Below, piece after piece: positions 49,583 through 58,282 of a DNA stretch of 64,000 bases; the stretch's first letter is position 1; the number at the start of each line of letters is the position of its first letter. This DNA is from an uncultured Acetobacteraceae bacterium. GTDB lineage: Bacteria; Pseudomonadota; Alphaproteobacteria; Acetobacterales; Acetobacteraceae. The stretch lies in NCBI GenBank assembly GCA_946476985.1, contig CAMKWS010000002.1:57958-121957 (forward strand), in the 5' to 3' direction. The notes below the pieces were generated by a model. That model worked only from the letters and a program-made list of their open reading frames with translations, did not search any database and was not told where the DNA came from. A program made the position numbers and the translations under genes.

Positions 49583-51955
49583 TTATAGATCTGTTGAGAC
49601 AGAGAACTTAAATGTCCGAGGCATACCTTCTGTGAGATACCCTCCATAAGACGATGCCCAGTACCGGCTATTAGCCAAATTCTCGACACCAAATCTCACT
49701 GTTGTCGGCCGTTTTGCCATTAAGAAGGTATAACGTGCCCCAAGGTCAAAGCTAGTCCAATTAGGAATACGCTGCGTATTTGCCGCATTTACCCATTGCG
49801 AACCTGTATGTGTCACACGCCCTGTAAAGGTAAGCCCTTTAACAAAGGGAAGGTCATATTCCACATTCCCATTAATCGTATAACCAGGGATACCAACCGC
49901 ACGTTTACCGGCATTATTACCTTTGATCTGCTGCGCATCAATCAAAGCCGTACCACCATTAAAACGTAACCCTTTAATGACCTCACCATTTAAGCTCAGC
50001 TCGATACCTTGATTACGCTGCCGACCATCAACAGTAAAAATCCCCTGACCTGTAGAGCCATATGGCGCCACATAACTATTAGGCTGTGTAAGGCGATAAA
50101 ATGCTAATGAAGCACTGAAGCGGCCAATATCATACTTCCCGCCGATCTCATATTGCACACTACGAGTTGGTGCAAAAATCTGGCCAAGATTAACGACATT
50201 ACTCCCAGAAGCCTGCGGCCCCGCTGCTAGACCTTCAACCCGGTTGAAATATAGCGAGGAATGTTTCGTCGTATGCAACACCAGGCCAACAATTGGCGTG
50301 ATTGCATCTCGGTTATAATGCTGTTGCACAACAGAAGTATAATTATACGCATTCGTTAAGATATTTTGATAACGAAAACCTGCTGTGAGAGCGACACGAT
50401 CATGCCAGAATGACATCGTATCAGAGAAGAACAAGCTATACAGCCGCGTAAAGTTATTCCTCTGTGGGTTCTTAAGGTTACCACCTTTGAGCGTAATCTC
50501 TGGCAAAGCTGTCTGTGTTGGCGCGTATAAGTTACTCGCCTGCGAAGCTCCCCAGCCCCATGCTGTTGCAGTATCTTCCCAAAGAGATGACCCACCAGCA
50601 TTCACTTCATGCTTTACAGGGCCAGTATTAAAATGCGCCCTTACACCACCACGGGTACTCTCATTTGTCTGCCGATATGGCACATATAAAAAGCCTGTGT
50701 TGCCAGCTCCTGTTCCTGCATCATTTACCGTAAGTGAGCTATAATTACCTTCCTCACTTCCTGAAAGCCCACCAAAAGAGCCATATAATGTGATATGTTT
50801 GTTTAGGTCGTGCTCGACATTCAACATGCCAAACACGTAACTCATATCCTCATAGCTCCAAGCCTCCCCCCAGTTATGAGACGGAGCAACTGGCTTGGGT
50901 ACAGAGGTCAGAGCTGAACTTAATAAAAGCCCGCCACGCCCCTGCTGTACATTTTGGTTTTGGTAGTTAATGTCCAAGCTGATGCGCGTATTGTCGTTAT
51001 GCCAATCAGTATCCAGCCCCAAAGCAACAGAATGGCGACGCTCATGATCGATGGAGGTTTGCCCATCCATCCCCGCAGCATTGAAGCGAATACCAAACTG
51101 CTTATTCTCCCCAAAACGCCGCCCCATATCGACACTCCCGCCACCCATGGCAGAGCTCGTATAATCACCTGTCACACGCATAAGAGGATCATCACCCGCA
51201 TGCTTAAATTGCAGGTTAATGTTACCGCCAATGGAGGTTCCACCAGGGGCTGCACCATTAATAAACGCGCTTGCCCCATTAAGCACCTGCACTTGATCAT
51301 ATAGCTGAGGTGAAACAAGCTGGCGTGGCGTAATGCCATAAAGACCATTTATAGCGACATCATCACCATAAACAGGCAACCCACGAATAACAAAAAGCTC
51401 TGAAAAATTGCCATAACCATAGGTCGTGCGGACAGATGGATCATTCTGCAAAACCTGCCCCAATGTTTGGGACTGCTGGTTTAAAATTAAACTGGATGTA
51501 TAGCTGTGGATATTAAAAGGAACATCCAGCCCCTTTTTATCCCCCAACACACCAAGCTGCCCGCCCGAGCGCACAAGCATTTGCTCCCGCCGGCGTGCTT
51601 TTACCAGAATCATCTCCGGCTGATCTGCATTCTCTTTCGCAGCAGATAAAGGTGTTTTGCTGGTTTGAACATTCTGCGGCGCGGCAGCAGCAGGCACAGG
51701 CGTGCTTCCCCCACGTGGCAGCACGCTAAGAGCATGTGTCTCATCATGACGCGCAACATTCAGCCGCCCCCGCTGTGCTGAAGAGGACTTGTGCAGAACA
51801 TGCCGCCCCATAACTGTATGTGCAACCTTCCCTTTTGAAGAAGCCTCCACAGCCACAGGAGCTTCCGCCCAAGCGGCTGAACTCGCAAGGGCACTCCCTG
51901 CCAAAAGGCACCATATCCCAACTGAATATCGTAAATGATGAAACGGAACAGCCAT
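49583..51955 (-). CDS. TonB-dependent siderophore receptor
   Basis: Outer-membrane ferric-siderophore receptor of 790 residues in the FhuA/FpvA/FhuE group. The signal peptide is followed by an N-terminal extension and a TonB-box-like PEMILVKARR. The plug has TLGQVLQNDPSVRTTYGYGN and ELFVIRGLPVYGDDVAINGL. The barrel ends at FKFSVSTDL. Two Fur-box matches lie in the divergent control region shared with the PepSY genes. Siderophore identity cannot be told. Confidence 0.93.
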   Translation of the reverse strand: MAVPFHHLRYSVGIWCLLAGSALASSAAWAEAPVAVEASSKGKVAHTVMGRHVLHKSSSAQRGRLNVARHDETHALSVLPRGGSTPVPAAAAPQNVQTSKTPLSAAKENADQPEMILVKARRREQMLVRSGGQLGVLGDKKGLDVPFNIHSYTSSLILNQQSQTLGQVLQNDPSVRTTYGYGNFSELFVIRGLPVYGDDVAINGLYGITPRQLVSPQLYDQVQVLNGASAFINGAAPGGTSIGGNINLQFKHAGDDPLMRVTGDYTSSAMGGGSVDMGRRFGENKQFGIRFNAAGMDGQTSIDHERRHSVALGLDTDWHNDNTRISLDINYQNQNVQQGRGGLLLSSALTSVPKPVAPSHNWGEAWSYEDMSYVFGMLNVEHDLNKHITLYGSFGGLSGSEEGNYSSLTVNDAGTGAGNTGFLYVPYRQTNESTRGGVRAHFNTGPVKHEVNAGGSSLWEDTATAWGWGASQASNLYAPTQTALPEITLKGGNLKNPQRNNFTRLYSLFFSDTMSFWHDRVALTAGFRYQNILTNAYNYTSVVQQHYNRDAITPIVGLVLHTTKHSSLYFNRVEGLAAGPQASGSNVVNLGQIFAPTRSVQYEIGGKYDIGRFSASLAFYRLTQPNSYVAPYGSTGQGIFTVDGRQRNQGIELSLNGEVIKGLRFNGGTALIDAQQIKGNNAGKRAVGIPGYTINGNVEYDLPFVKGLTFTGRVTHTGSQWVNAANTQRIPNWTSFDLGARYTFLMAKRPTTVRFGVENLANSRYWASSYGGYLTEGMPRTFKFSVSTDL

Positions 51956-51998
51956 CTCTGTTCATCCTACATAAGTGAATTTTAGACGGGCTTTATAT

Positions 51999-52017
51999 GT
52001 TAATGAAAATTATTCGC
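51999..52017. promoter_or_regulatory. Candidate Fur box (receptor side)
   Basis: GTTAATGAAAATTATTCGC matches 14 of 19 positions of the Fur consensus. It lies 44-62 bp before the siderophore receptor start, in the divergent region. Confidence 0.55.
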
Positions 52018-52026
52018 AACAAAATT

Positions 52027-52056
52027 TTGACATGAATCAAAAAAAATCCTCATATC
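52027..52056 (+). promoter_or_regulatory. Possible promoter of the PepSY operon
   Basis: A perfect -35 box TTGACA (52027-52032) is followed after 18 nt by a weak -10 CATATC (52051-52056). It is flanked by the two Fur-like sites. Confidence 0.3.
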
Positions 52057-52119
52057 CTTGCATTTCTTCTTTTCTGGCTCAGCTGTGCATTTACAGCCCG
52101 CCGAAAGAACATTAGAGAT

Positions 52120-52138
52120 GCAACTAATTCTCATTATT
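52120..52138. promoter_or_regulatory. Candidate Fur box (PepSY side)
   Basis: GCAACTAATTCTCATTATT matches 12 of 19 positions of the Fur consensus, strongest in its right half. It ends 14 bp before the PepSY gene start and would block its transcription or initiation. Confidence 0.4.
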
Positions 52139-52152
52139 GGCACAGATACCCC

Positions 52153-53601
52153 ATGTCAGCTCAGTTACGCACAACGCTGCGCTTCCTTCACAGATGGATC
52201 GGCTTTCCTGCTGGGGTCTTCCTATTTATTCTCTGCTTTACCGGCGCCTTAGCTGCCTTCGACCAAGAAATTCAGAGCTGGATGCAACCTACATCCACCC
52301 TCGTAAAAGCGCCTCTCTTCCCTTCAAAAAAAGCCCTCACACAGGCGGTCAGCAGCCTTAAGGAAGAACTACAAAATGGACGATTCGCCTTTCTCAAACT
52401 TCCATCCCCCAGAGATGAAAGCTTTCGACTTTGGCATTATGATGGCCACATTTTCCTAGGCCCTGCCCTGTCTCCTGAGACAGGAACACCACTCCCTAGC
52501 AGCGAAGTCTTAGGGGGCTCATTCTTTGCTACTCTTCACTGCAACTTATATCTGCCACAACCATGGGGAATCATCCTCACCCTTCTAGCCGGTCTAGCCC
52601 TCATCGCTACCACCCTTACAGGCCTATGGCTGCAGCTGCGCCGCTTTCTGCCAGACCTACTCCTCTTTCGCCCCCGTGCTCACCCTCACCGGCGTTGGCT
52701 CGACCTACACCTTCTTGCCGGTACACTTACACTCCCGGCGTTACTCCTTGCGGGAATCTCTGGTGTTGTGCTGCAATCCCAAGATTTACTGAGAATAATC
52801 ACCCCTCCACATCCCCCAAGCGGGCATATTAGCCGCCATCAACAAAACATATTCTCACCACCTGCGACCTCCTCTCTGGACGTTCTAGCTCTTAGCCAGA
52901 AAGGCCAACAACAATGGGGCCGTATCGCTGGTGGTTTTCTCATGCAGAGAGGGAATGAGATTGGTCTTTATGCACCAGATGACCTCCATTTTTGCCTAAA
53001 ACGCCAGGTAATCACGCCCCATTATCCTCTCGCCCCATCGCAAGCGGCATGCTCAACAGTACGCAGCATCTTCGCCGGGCTGCATGACTTCCGCTGGGCG
53101 GATCTCACATCACGCTGGCTCTATTTTGGGGTAGGGATTTTAGGCTGCCTTATCATCGCCAGTGGCATGGTCTTATTTTTACGGACAGAAGCCTACAACC
53201 ACCCTCATAATGCAGAGAAGGCACCCTGTAGTCCTAATTTATTCTCTCTATATTACTCACTCACCGTCAGCACTCTTATAGGCCTCCCGATCGCAAGCTT
53301 TGCACTTTTATGGAGTACGCGTTTAGCAAGCCCACTGTCATCTTCTATTATGTGGGAAAAAATCGTCTTCTTCTCTCTTTGGGGGCTGAGCGGTCTACAT
53401 GCGATTTTAATGCAGCGAGCTCACACTCAACAAGCCATACTCCTCACTCTACTCGCCCTTGGCCTACCACTGCTTGATCTCGCGACACGCCCTTGGCACA
53501 CGGCTAGGCCTTTCCTTTTTGGTAGTGTTGACCTCATCAGTGTTACTCTAGGGCTTAGCGCGGCCTGCTTTGTTCTTCGGAAAAAGACAGAAGGCGCATG
53601 A
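52153..53601 (+). CDS. PepSY-associated transmembrane protein (iron uptake)
   Basis: Inner-membrane protein of 482 residues. The N-terminal LRFLHRWIGFPAGVFLFILC and the following GALAAFDQEI are the PepSY_TM signature. LHRWLDLHLLAGTLTLP-like helices and further spans follow. Members are often linked to siderophore receptors and may act as ferric reductases, with membrane His residues binding haem. No clear ribosome site precedes the ATG, but the family start fits. The next gene overlaps its stop by ATGA. Confidence 0.9.
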   Translation: MSAQLRTTLRFLHRWIGFPAGVFLFILCFTGALAAFDQEIQSWMQPTSTLVKAPLFPSKKALTQAVSSLKEELQNGRFAFLKLPSPRDESFRLWHYDGHIFLGPALSPETGTPLPSSEVLGGSFFATLHCNLYLPQPWGIILTLLAGLALIATTLTGLWLQLRRFLPDLLLFRPRAHPHRRWLDLHLLAGTLTLPALLLAGISGVVLQSQDLLRIITPPHPPSGHISRHQQNIFSPPATSSLDVLALSQKGQQQWGRIAGGFLMQRGNEIGLYAPDDLHFCLKRQVITPHYPLAPSQAACSTVRSIFAGLHDFRWADLTSRWLYFGVGILGCLIIASGMVLFLRTEAYNHPHNAEKAPCSPNLFSLYYSLTVSTLIGLPIASFALLWSTRLASPLSSSIMWEKIVFFSLWGLSGLHAILMQRAHTQQAILLTLLALGLPLLDLATRPWHTARPFLFGSVDLISVTLGLSAACFVLRKKTEGA

Positions 53602-53906
53602 TGCTTCTATTTTACCTTATTCCTCTTTGGGGGCTTTGCTGCTTGCTTTACCTGAACAAGCTTCCACCTTATCGGCGGCAAAACCCTCTAAAATTACCAA
53701 ATACTACGCGCCATCACACAAGTTTAATATGGCTTTTAGCCTCCTTAGGCCTCGCCTTTTCATTATGGCGATCCGGCATAGCAGGGCTTTTTCTTTGGGG
53801 ATTTAGCGCACCTATAACAGGCCTCACTATGGGGATCCTGATTCCTATCATCTCTCGGCGGAACGCCACACCTTCAACGCAACGGCAACCTCCTGCATCG
53901 TACTAG
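53598..53906 (+). CDS. Small membrane protein of the PepSY operon
   Basis: A 102-residue protein with a hydrophobic N-terminal segment (LLFYLIPLWGLCCLLYL) and one or two more central membrane spans. It ends in a polar tail. It overlaps the PepSY gene by four bases, so it is translationally coupled. It resembles the small DUF3325-type partners of PepSY proteins in layout, but I cannot confirm the family. Its last 59 bases overlap the end of the convergent TPR gene. Confidence 0.7.
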   Translation: MMLLFYLIPLWGLCCLLYLNKLPPYRRQNPLKLPNTTRHHTSLIWLLASLGLAFSLWRSGIAGLFLWGFSAPITGLTMGILIPIISRRNATPSTQRQPPASY

Positions 53907-55575
53907 CCCATCCCTCCATTCCGGGCTGCCAAGAAGAAGATTCAAAAAGGCGTACATGGTCATACCATCCCCCTTGCCGCCAGCGTCCCTCGCCGCCTTT
54001 GCGTTGTAATAACCACACGGGCTTCCCCATAGCCGCTGCTATATGGGCTACAACAGTATCAACCGTAATCACGAGCGCACACTGGCCTATGGCATCTGCT
54101 AACTCCCTTAACGTCTCTAACGGTACCTGCTCCATCCAGCTTGGAGCGATACTCCCCTTCTGCAAGCTTATAAAACGCCCTGTTATTTGCCCTTGCAAAA
54201 CAGAGAATAACTCCACCGGAATAGACCGTCTTTTATCTGCATAATAAGCAGGGTTGCCTGCCCAACACAGCCCAATACATAGCTCTTTTCCATCCATTTT
54301 CTCTTGTGAGGGCAGGGTCAAATATGGCGCATGAGGTGGCGTTTTAAGCCCTAAGCAATGGGGTAAGCTCAATAGGCTTTGCTGTGCCACAACAACACTA
54401 TTTACATCTACCACACGAGCTTTAATGTCCTCGGACATTAGGTCAATTAACCCACGCAGCGTCTCTGGTATATCTAACCGAACAGGGCGACGCGCTGTAA
54501 CATACGGCAAAAACCGTAGAAACTGCACCATATCTCCCAAGCCTTGCTCGCCATATAACGCAATAGGCTCTTGCCCCTCACTGCCATCCCATAAGGGGAC
54601 CCCAGCTAAGGGACGTGTTACATATGTTGGTAAAAAAGACCGTCTTTGCTCATACAAGGCCCACCCCTGCTGCCACTCTCCCCGCCCTAGGGCAATGGCT
54701 GCTCGGTTAAACGCCGCACGAGCTCTTAAAGACGCTCTCCCTACTTGTTGCTCAACGTCACAAAACAAGACTTCTGCTTCATCCCAAAGGCCAGCTTCAT
54801 ACAGAATTGTCCCATAATTAAGGCAAATCTCCATATTATTAGGAGCTTGTGTAGAAGCGTGTTTTGCGGTCTCCAGCGCTTCCTCAACCCGCCCTTGCCC
54901 TAGACGGACCAACGCTACTGTCCCCAACAACTCAGCAGACGCCCCCCCTAAAGAAAGGGCTTTTTCGACATAATAAGCCGCCTCGTCCCATCGGCCCATT
55001 TGCTGCAACACACCACCTATACGCCCATAAGTTTCTCCATCTCGTGGGCATAAGCGCACAATTTCCTCTAAACTTCTCAAAGCGTCATCAAATGCACCCT
55101 CCGCCTGCTGAGCCTGCGCTAAAAATGCCCACAAAACTGGTTGCTTGGGAGCCAAACGTACAGCCTTTTCCAACGCAGATGCTGCAGATGAATTATGATC
55201 CAGAGCTAATAAAACCTCTCCCAAGCCACCATATGCTGCAGCTTCTTGAGAAGAATATGTAATAGATGTCTCAAAAGCGACCTTAGCCGCATCCAGCTGC
55301 CGCTCTGCTAATAATGCGCGCCCCATAAGTTGATAGAGCCCAGCTTGAACCTCTTGCGAAGCACATAAAAGCTCTCCGCCTTGCATCAAACGCCCTATCA
55401 ACGCCAGTGTAGTTGCTGTCTTACCCTCTAAAAAGGCAATGGCCGCAAGAATATGAACAGCCTCTGCCTCCATATACCCAGCATGTGCAATCACCCCGCG
55501 CGCTAAAGCTGCAGCCTCCTGCCATGCACCACTTTTATACAGATGCCATGAACGCTGTAGCTGTGCTTTGACCAT
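53848..55575 (-). CDS. TPR-repeat protein with glycosyltransferase-like C terminus
   Basis: A 575-residue protein. Residues 1-300 are about eight tetratricopeptide repeats; examples are AAAYGGLGEVLLALDHNSSA and GETYGRIGGVLQQMGRWDEA. The C-terminal part has LYGEQGLGDMVQFLRFLPYV, CIGLCWAGNPAYYADKRRSI and LVITVDTVVAHIAAAMGKPV. These match GT9/heptosyltransferase-like and O-GlcNAc-transferase-like proteins. Such fusions are common in alphaproteobacteria and may modify surface glycans or proteins. The acceptor is unknown. Confidence 0.82.
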   Translation of the reverse strand: MVKAQLQRSWHLYKSGAWQEAAALARGVIAHAGYMEAEAVHILAAIAFLEGKTATTLALIGRLMQGGELLCASQEVQAGLYQLMGRALLAERQLDAAKVAFETSITYSSQEAAAYGGLGEVLLALDHNSSAASALEKAVRLAPKQPVLWAFLAQAQQAEGAFDDALRSLEEIVRLCPRDGETYGRIGGVLQQMGRWDEAAYYVEKALSLGGASAELLGTVALVRLGQGRVEEALETAKHASTQAPNNMEICLNYGTILYEAGLWDEAEVLFCDVEQQVGRASLRARAAFNRAAIALGRGEWQQGWALYEQRRSFLPTYVTRPLAGVPLWDGSEGQEPIALYGEQGLGDMVQFLRFLPYVTARRPVRLDIPETLRGLIDLMSEDIKARVVDVNSVVVAQQSLLSLPHCLGLKTPPHAPYLTLPSQEKMDGKELCIGLCWAGNPAYYADKRRSIPVELFSVLQGQITGRFISLQKGSIAPSWMEQVPLETLRELADAIGQCALVITVDTVVAHIAAAMGKPVWLLQRKGGEGRWRQGGWYDHVRLFESSSWQPGMEGWASTMQEVAVALKVWRSAER

Positions 55576-55671
55576 CCCCCAGCCCCTTTATGGGTAAAAA
55601 CACTCTCTCTTACACTTTAAAGAGAGAGAACAGAGCTTGCAAAAAGCGAGGAAAGCATCAACATATTCAGT

Positions 55672-56739
55672 ATGAAACGTCACATTCCTCAATTCATAAT
55701 AACAGCTTTTATAACGCCTTTAGCTATTTTAGGCCTGAGTAAAGCTGCATGGGCCGATCGCCCTTGGCAAAATGCGCCTGTTCCCGCCTATACTGTTGGG
55801 GATTATAAGCTAGAATTACCCTTATCTTCTGCCCTAACAGCCTTACCTGATGGCTCTCCATTTACACTAAATACAGAAGGGAAGCTTTACCGTCTGGATC
55901 TCGTAGATGGCCATCTCAGCGTATTAAGTGAAGAACTCCCCCCTCTTTCTGCGCTTACAAGCAATAATCAAGGGCTATGGGGCGTCTCCCAAACAAAAAC
56001 CATTGAACTTTTAAATATCGCTCCAGACACTGGGGTTATTTTAAATCACATTTCTCTGAAAGATTCTATCAAGCCCAACAGTTTCATCTCCGCCCTACAA
56101 GTGGCAGATGACAAAGCATATCTTGTAGATGAAGCTATGCCGGCTTTTATCACGGTGGATCTCAAAACGGGGCAAACCCAACGCCTCCTTGATGGCTCTC
56201 CATCTTTACTCTCCCATAAGCCCCTCATCCGCCACGGCATGACTGTGATTGCAGCAGATGGCACACCACGTTCCGGTGGGAATGTACGTTTCCTTGAGCT
56301 AGACCGCAGCCATAATTGGCTCTTCTATCAAACACCAACGGGCCCTCTATATCGGATGGGTACTAATATTCTGTCCGACAGTACCCTCGGCCCTGCGGAA
56401 CAAATTGAGGCCATGACAAACTGGCGCCGTACCCCTAGCTTGGGAGGGCTTACCATGAGTGCAGATGACACACTTTATCTTGTCGATATTGAACATGGCG
56501 ACCTTCTCGCTTTTGGTGCAGACCGTATCCCCTTACGGCTCCTTCATGATGACCGCCTCTATGGCGCCCAAGCTATTCATCTCGTCCGAGGGGATAGTAA
56601 CCAAAAAAAGAAAGCAGCTATTCTTTTTACGCCCCCTCCAACCCAGGAGGAACCCCCTGTTGACGGCCAAAATACCCCGTCTACACCCGCTGCTATAAGC
56701 AATAATCATACACATCTATTAGAAATTGCCCTGCCTTAA
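55672..56739 (+). CDS. Secreted MRJP/yellow-family beta-propeller protein
   Basis: Exported protein of 355 residues with a signal peptide ending near SKAAWA. The sequence has the pattern of the major royal jelly protein/yellow family: DRSHNWLFYQTPTGPLYRMG and then GGLTMSADDTLYLVDIEHGD. These match the propeller blades seen in insect and bacterial members. The function in bacteria is not established; a sugar-lactone or small-molecule binding role is a guess. It stands upstream of thrC by 26 bp. Confidence 0.75.
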   Translation: MKRHIPQFIITAFITPLAILGLSKAAWADRPWQNAPVPAYTVGDYKLELPLSSALTALPDGSPFTLNTEGKLYRLDLVDGHLSVLSEELPPLSALTSNNQGLWGVSQTKTIELLNIAPDTGVILNHISLKDSIKPNSFISALQVADDKAYLVDEAMPAFITVDLKTGQTQRLLDGSPSLLSHKPLIRHGMTVIAADGTPRSGGNVRFLELDRSHNWLFYQTPTGPLYRMGTNILSDSTLGPAEQIEAMTNWRRTPSLGGLTMSADDTLYLVDIEHGDLLAFGADRIPLRLLHDDRLYGAQAIHLVRGDSNQKKKAAILFTPPPTQEEPPVDGQNTPSTPAAISNNHTHLLEIALP

Positions 56740-56765
56740 CAGAATTTCAGTGCTATAGAGGTTTC

Positions 56766-58163
56766 ATGCGCTATCGATCTACACGCGGCATCGTTGATGC
56801 TGCCGCCCCTGATTTTTCCGATATTCTGCTTAGCGGTCTCGCTGGTGATGGTGGGCTTTACCTCCCACAGCACTGGCCTCACATCCCGCGTGAGACACTT
56901 ACCGCATGGCGGAGCCTCTCCTATGCCGATCTCGCGGCGGAGGTTATTAGCCTCTTTACTGAAGGCAGCATAGACCGCGAAACACTCCGCAACATGGCGC
57001 GGGATGTCTACGGCAAATTCGACCACGCCGCTGTAACACCCCTCGTTGAAGTAGAAGACGGCCTATTCTCCCTAGAGCTATTTCACGGGCCAACACTCGC
57101 TTTCAAAGACATGGCCATGCAAATGCTTGGCCGCCTGTTTGAATATGTTCTCAAACAACGTAACCGCCATGTAACCATCGTTGGGGCAACATCTGGCGAT
57201 ACAGGCTCCGCCGCTATTGAAGCCTTTCGCGGACGAGAGCATGTCTCCATCATCATCCTTCATCCTCATAACCGCACATCTGAAGTCCAACGCCGTCAGA
57301 TGACAACGGTTCTGGATGATAACGTCCATAACATCGCTGTAGAGGGTGACTTTGATACATGCCAAGACATGGTTAAAGCCATGTTCGCCGATGAAGCCTT
57401 CCGTACGGAGTGTTCTCTCTCTGCTGTAAACTCCATCAACTGGGCACGTATCGCAGCACAAATTCCTTACTATATTCGTGCCGCCCTTGCGCTCGGTGGG
57501 CCTGACCGCCCCGTCTCATTCGCAGTGCCAACCGGCAATTTTGGTAATATCCTTGCCGCATGGGCCGCAAGCCAAATGGGCGTTCCTGTTGAGCATCTCT
57601 GCGTTGGATCTAATCGTAACGATATTCTCACACGCTTCTTACTCAATAACGACATGACCATGCGTGCGGTGGAGCCTAGCCTCTCACCTTCTATGGATAT
57701 CCAAGTCTCTTCCAACTTTGAGCGCCTCTTATTTGAGATGCTTGGCAGAGACCCAGACCGCTGCCGTGCAATTATGGGAGAATTCCGTCAAACGGGTTGT
57801 ATGGCTGTTCCTCATGATGCGTGGGAGCAGATTGGCAAAATATTCAACGGTGCAGCATTGGATGACGCTCAAACATCTGCCGCAATGCAGCGTATTTACA
57901 AACAAAGCCACTATTTAGCTGACCCACACACAGCTATCGGACTAGAAGCAGGCCGCAAGTTCCGTGAGGCTGGCGTCCCTATGGTTGCGGCTGCTACGGC
58001 TCATCCGGCCAAATTCCCAGATGCTGTCAAAGCAGCAACAGGTATTCACCCACCACTTCCACCTCATTTGGCAGACCTCTTTGAGCGTGAAGAACGTTAC
58101 GAAGTTCTGCCAAATGACCTTGCCCGTGTGAAAGAAGCTGTCCGCGCTCATAAAGCAGGATAA
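56766..58163 (+). CDS. thrC: Threonine synthase
   Basis: PLP enzyme that converts O-phosphohomoserine to threonine. 465 residues. The PLP Lys is in HGPTLAFKDMAMQML near residue 113. The phosphate-binding IVGATSGDTGSAAIEAF and the later PTGNFGNILAAWAA are typical of the long class of ThrC. It is followed by an intergenic hairpin and then the M16 peptidase gene, an order common in alphaproteobacteria. Confidence 0.97.
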   Translation: MRYRSTRGIVDAAAPDFSDILLSGLAGDGGLYLPQHWPHIPRETLTAWRSLSYADLAAEVISLFTEGSIDRETLRNMARDVYGKFDHAAVTPLVEVEDGLFSLELFHGPTLAFKDMAMQMLGRLFEYVLKQRNRHVTIVGATSGDTGSAAIEAFRGREHVSIIILHPHNRTSEVQRRQMTTVLDDNVHNIAVEGDFDTCQDMVKAMFADEAFRTECSLSAVNSINWARIAAQIPYYIRAALALGGPDRPVSFAVPTGNFGNILAAWAASQMGVPVEHLCVGSNRNDILTRFLLNNDMTMRAVEPSLSPSMDIQVSSNFERLLFEMLGRDPDRCRAIMGEFRQTGCMAVPHDAWEQIGKIFNGAALDDAQTSAAMQRIYKQSHYLADPHTAIGLEAGRKFREAGVPMVAAATAHPAKFPDAVKAATGIHPPLPPHLADLFEREERYEVLPNDLARVKEAVRAHKAG

Positions 58164-58179
58164 TATTTACACACGTCTT

Positions 58180-58215
58180 GATTGGCCTAATGGTTGTTTC
58201 CCCATTAGGCCAATC
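58180..58215. repeat. Hairpin between thrC and the M16 peptidase gene
   Basis: Perfect 14-bp inverted repeat GATTGGCCTAATGG (58180-58193) / CCATTAGGCCAATC (58202-58215) with an 8-nt loop. No T run follows on either strand, so it is not a standard terminator. It may stabilise the thrC mRNA end or partly stop transcription. Confidence 0.8.
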
Positions 58216-58282
58216 TTATATGGCACATATGCCCCTTGGGCATCTTTCTCCCCTTCCACTATCACGGATATTCCATATCTTC

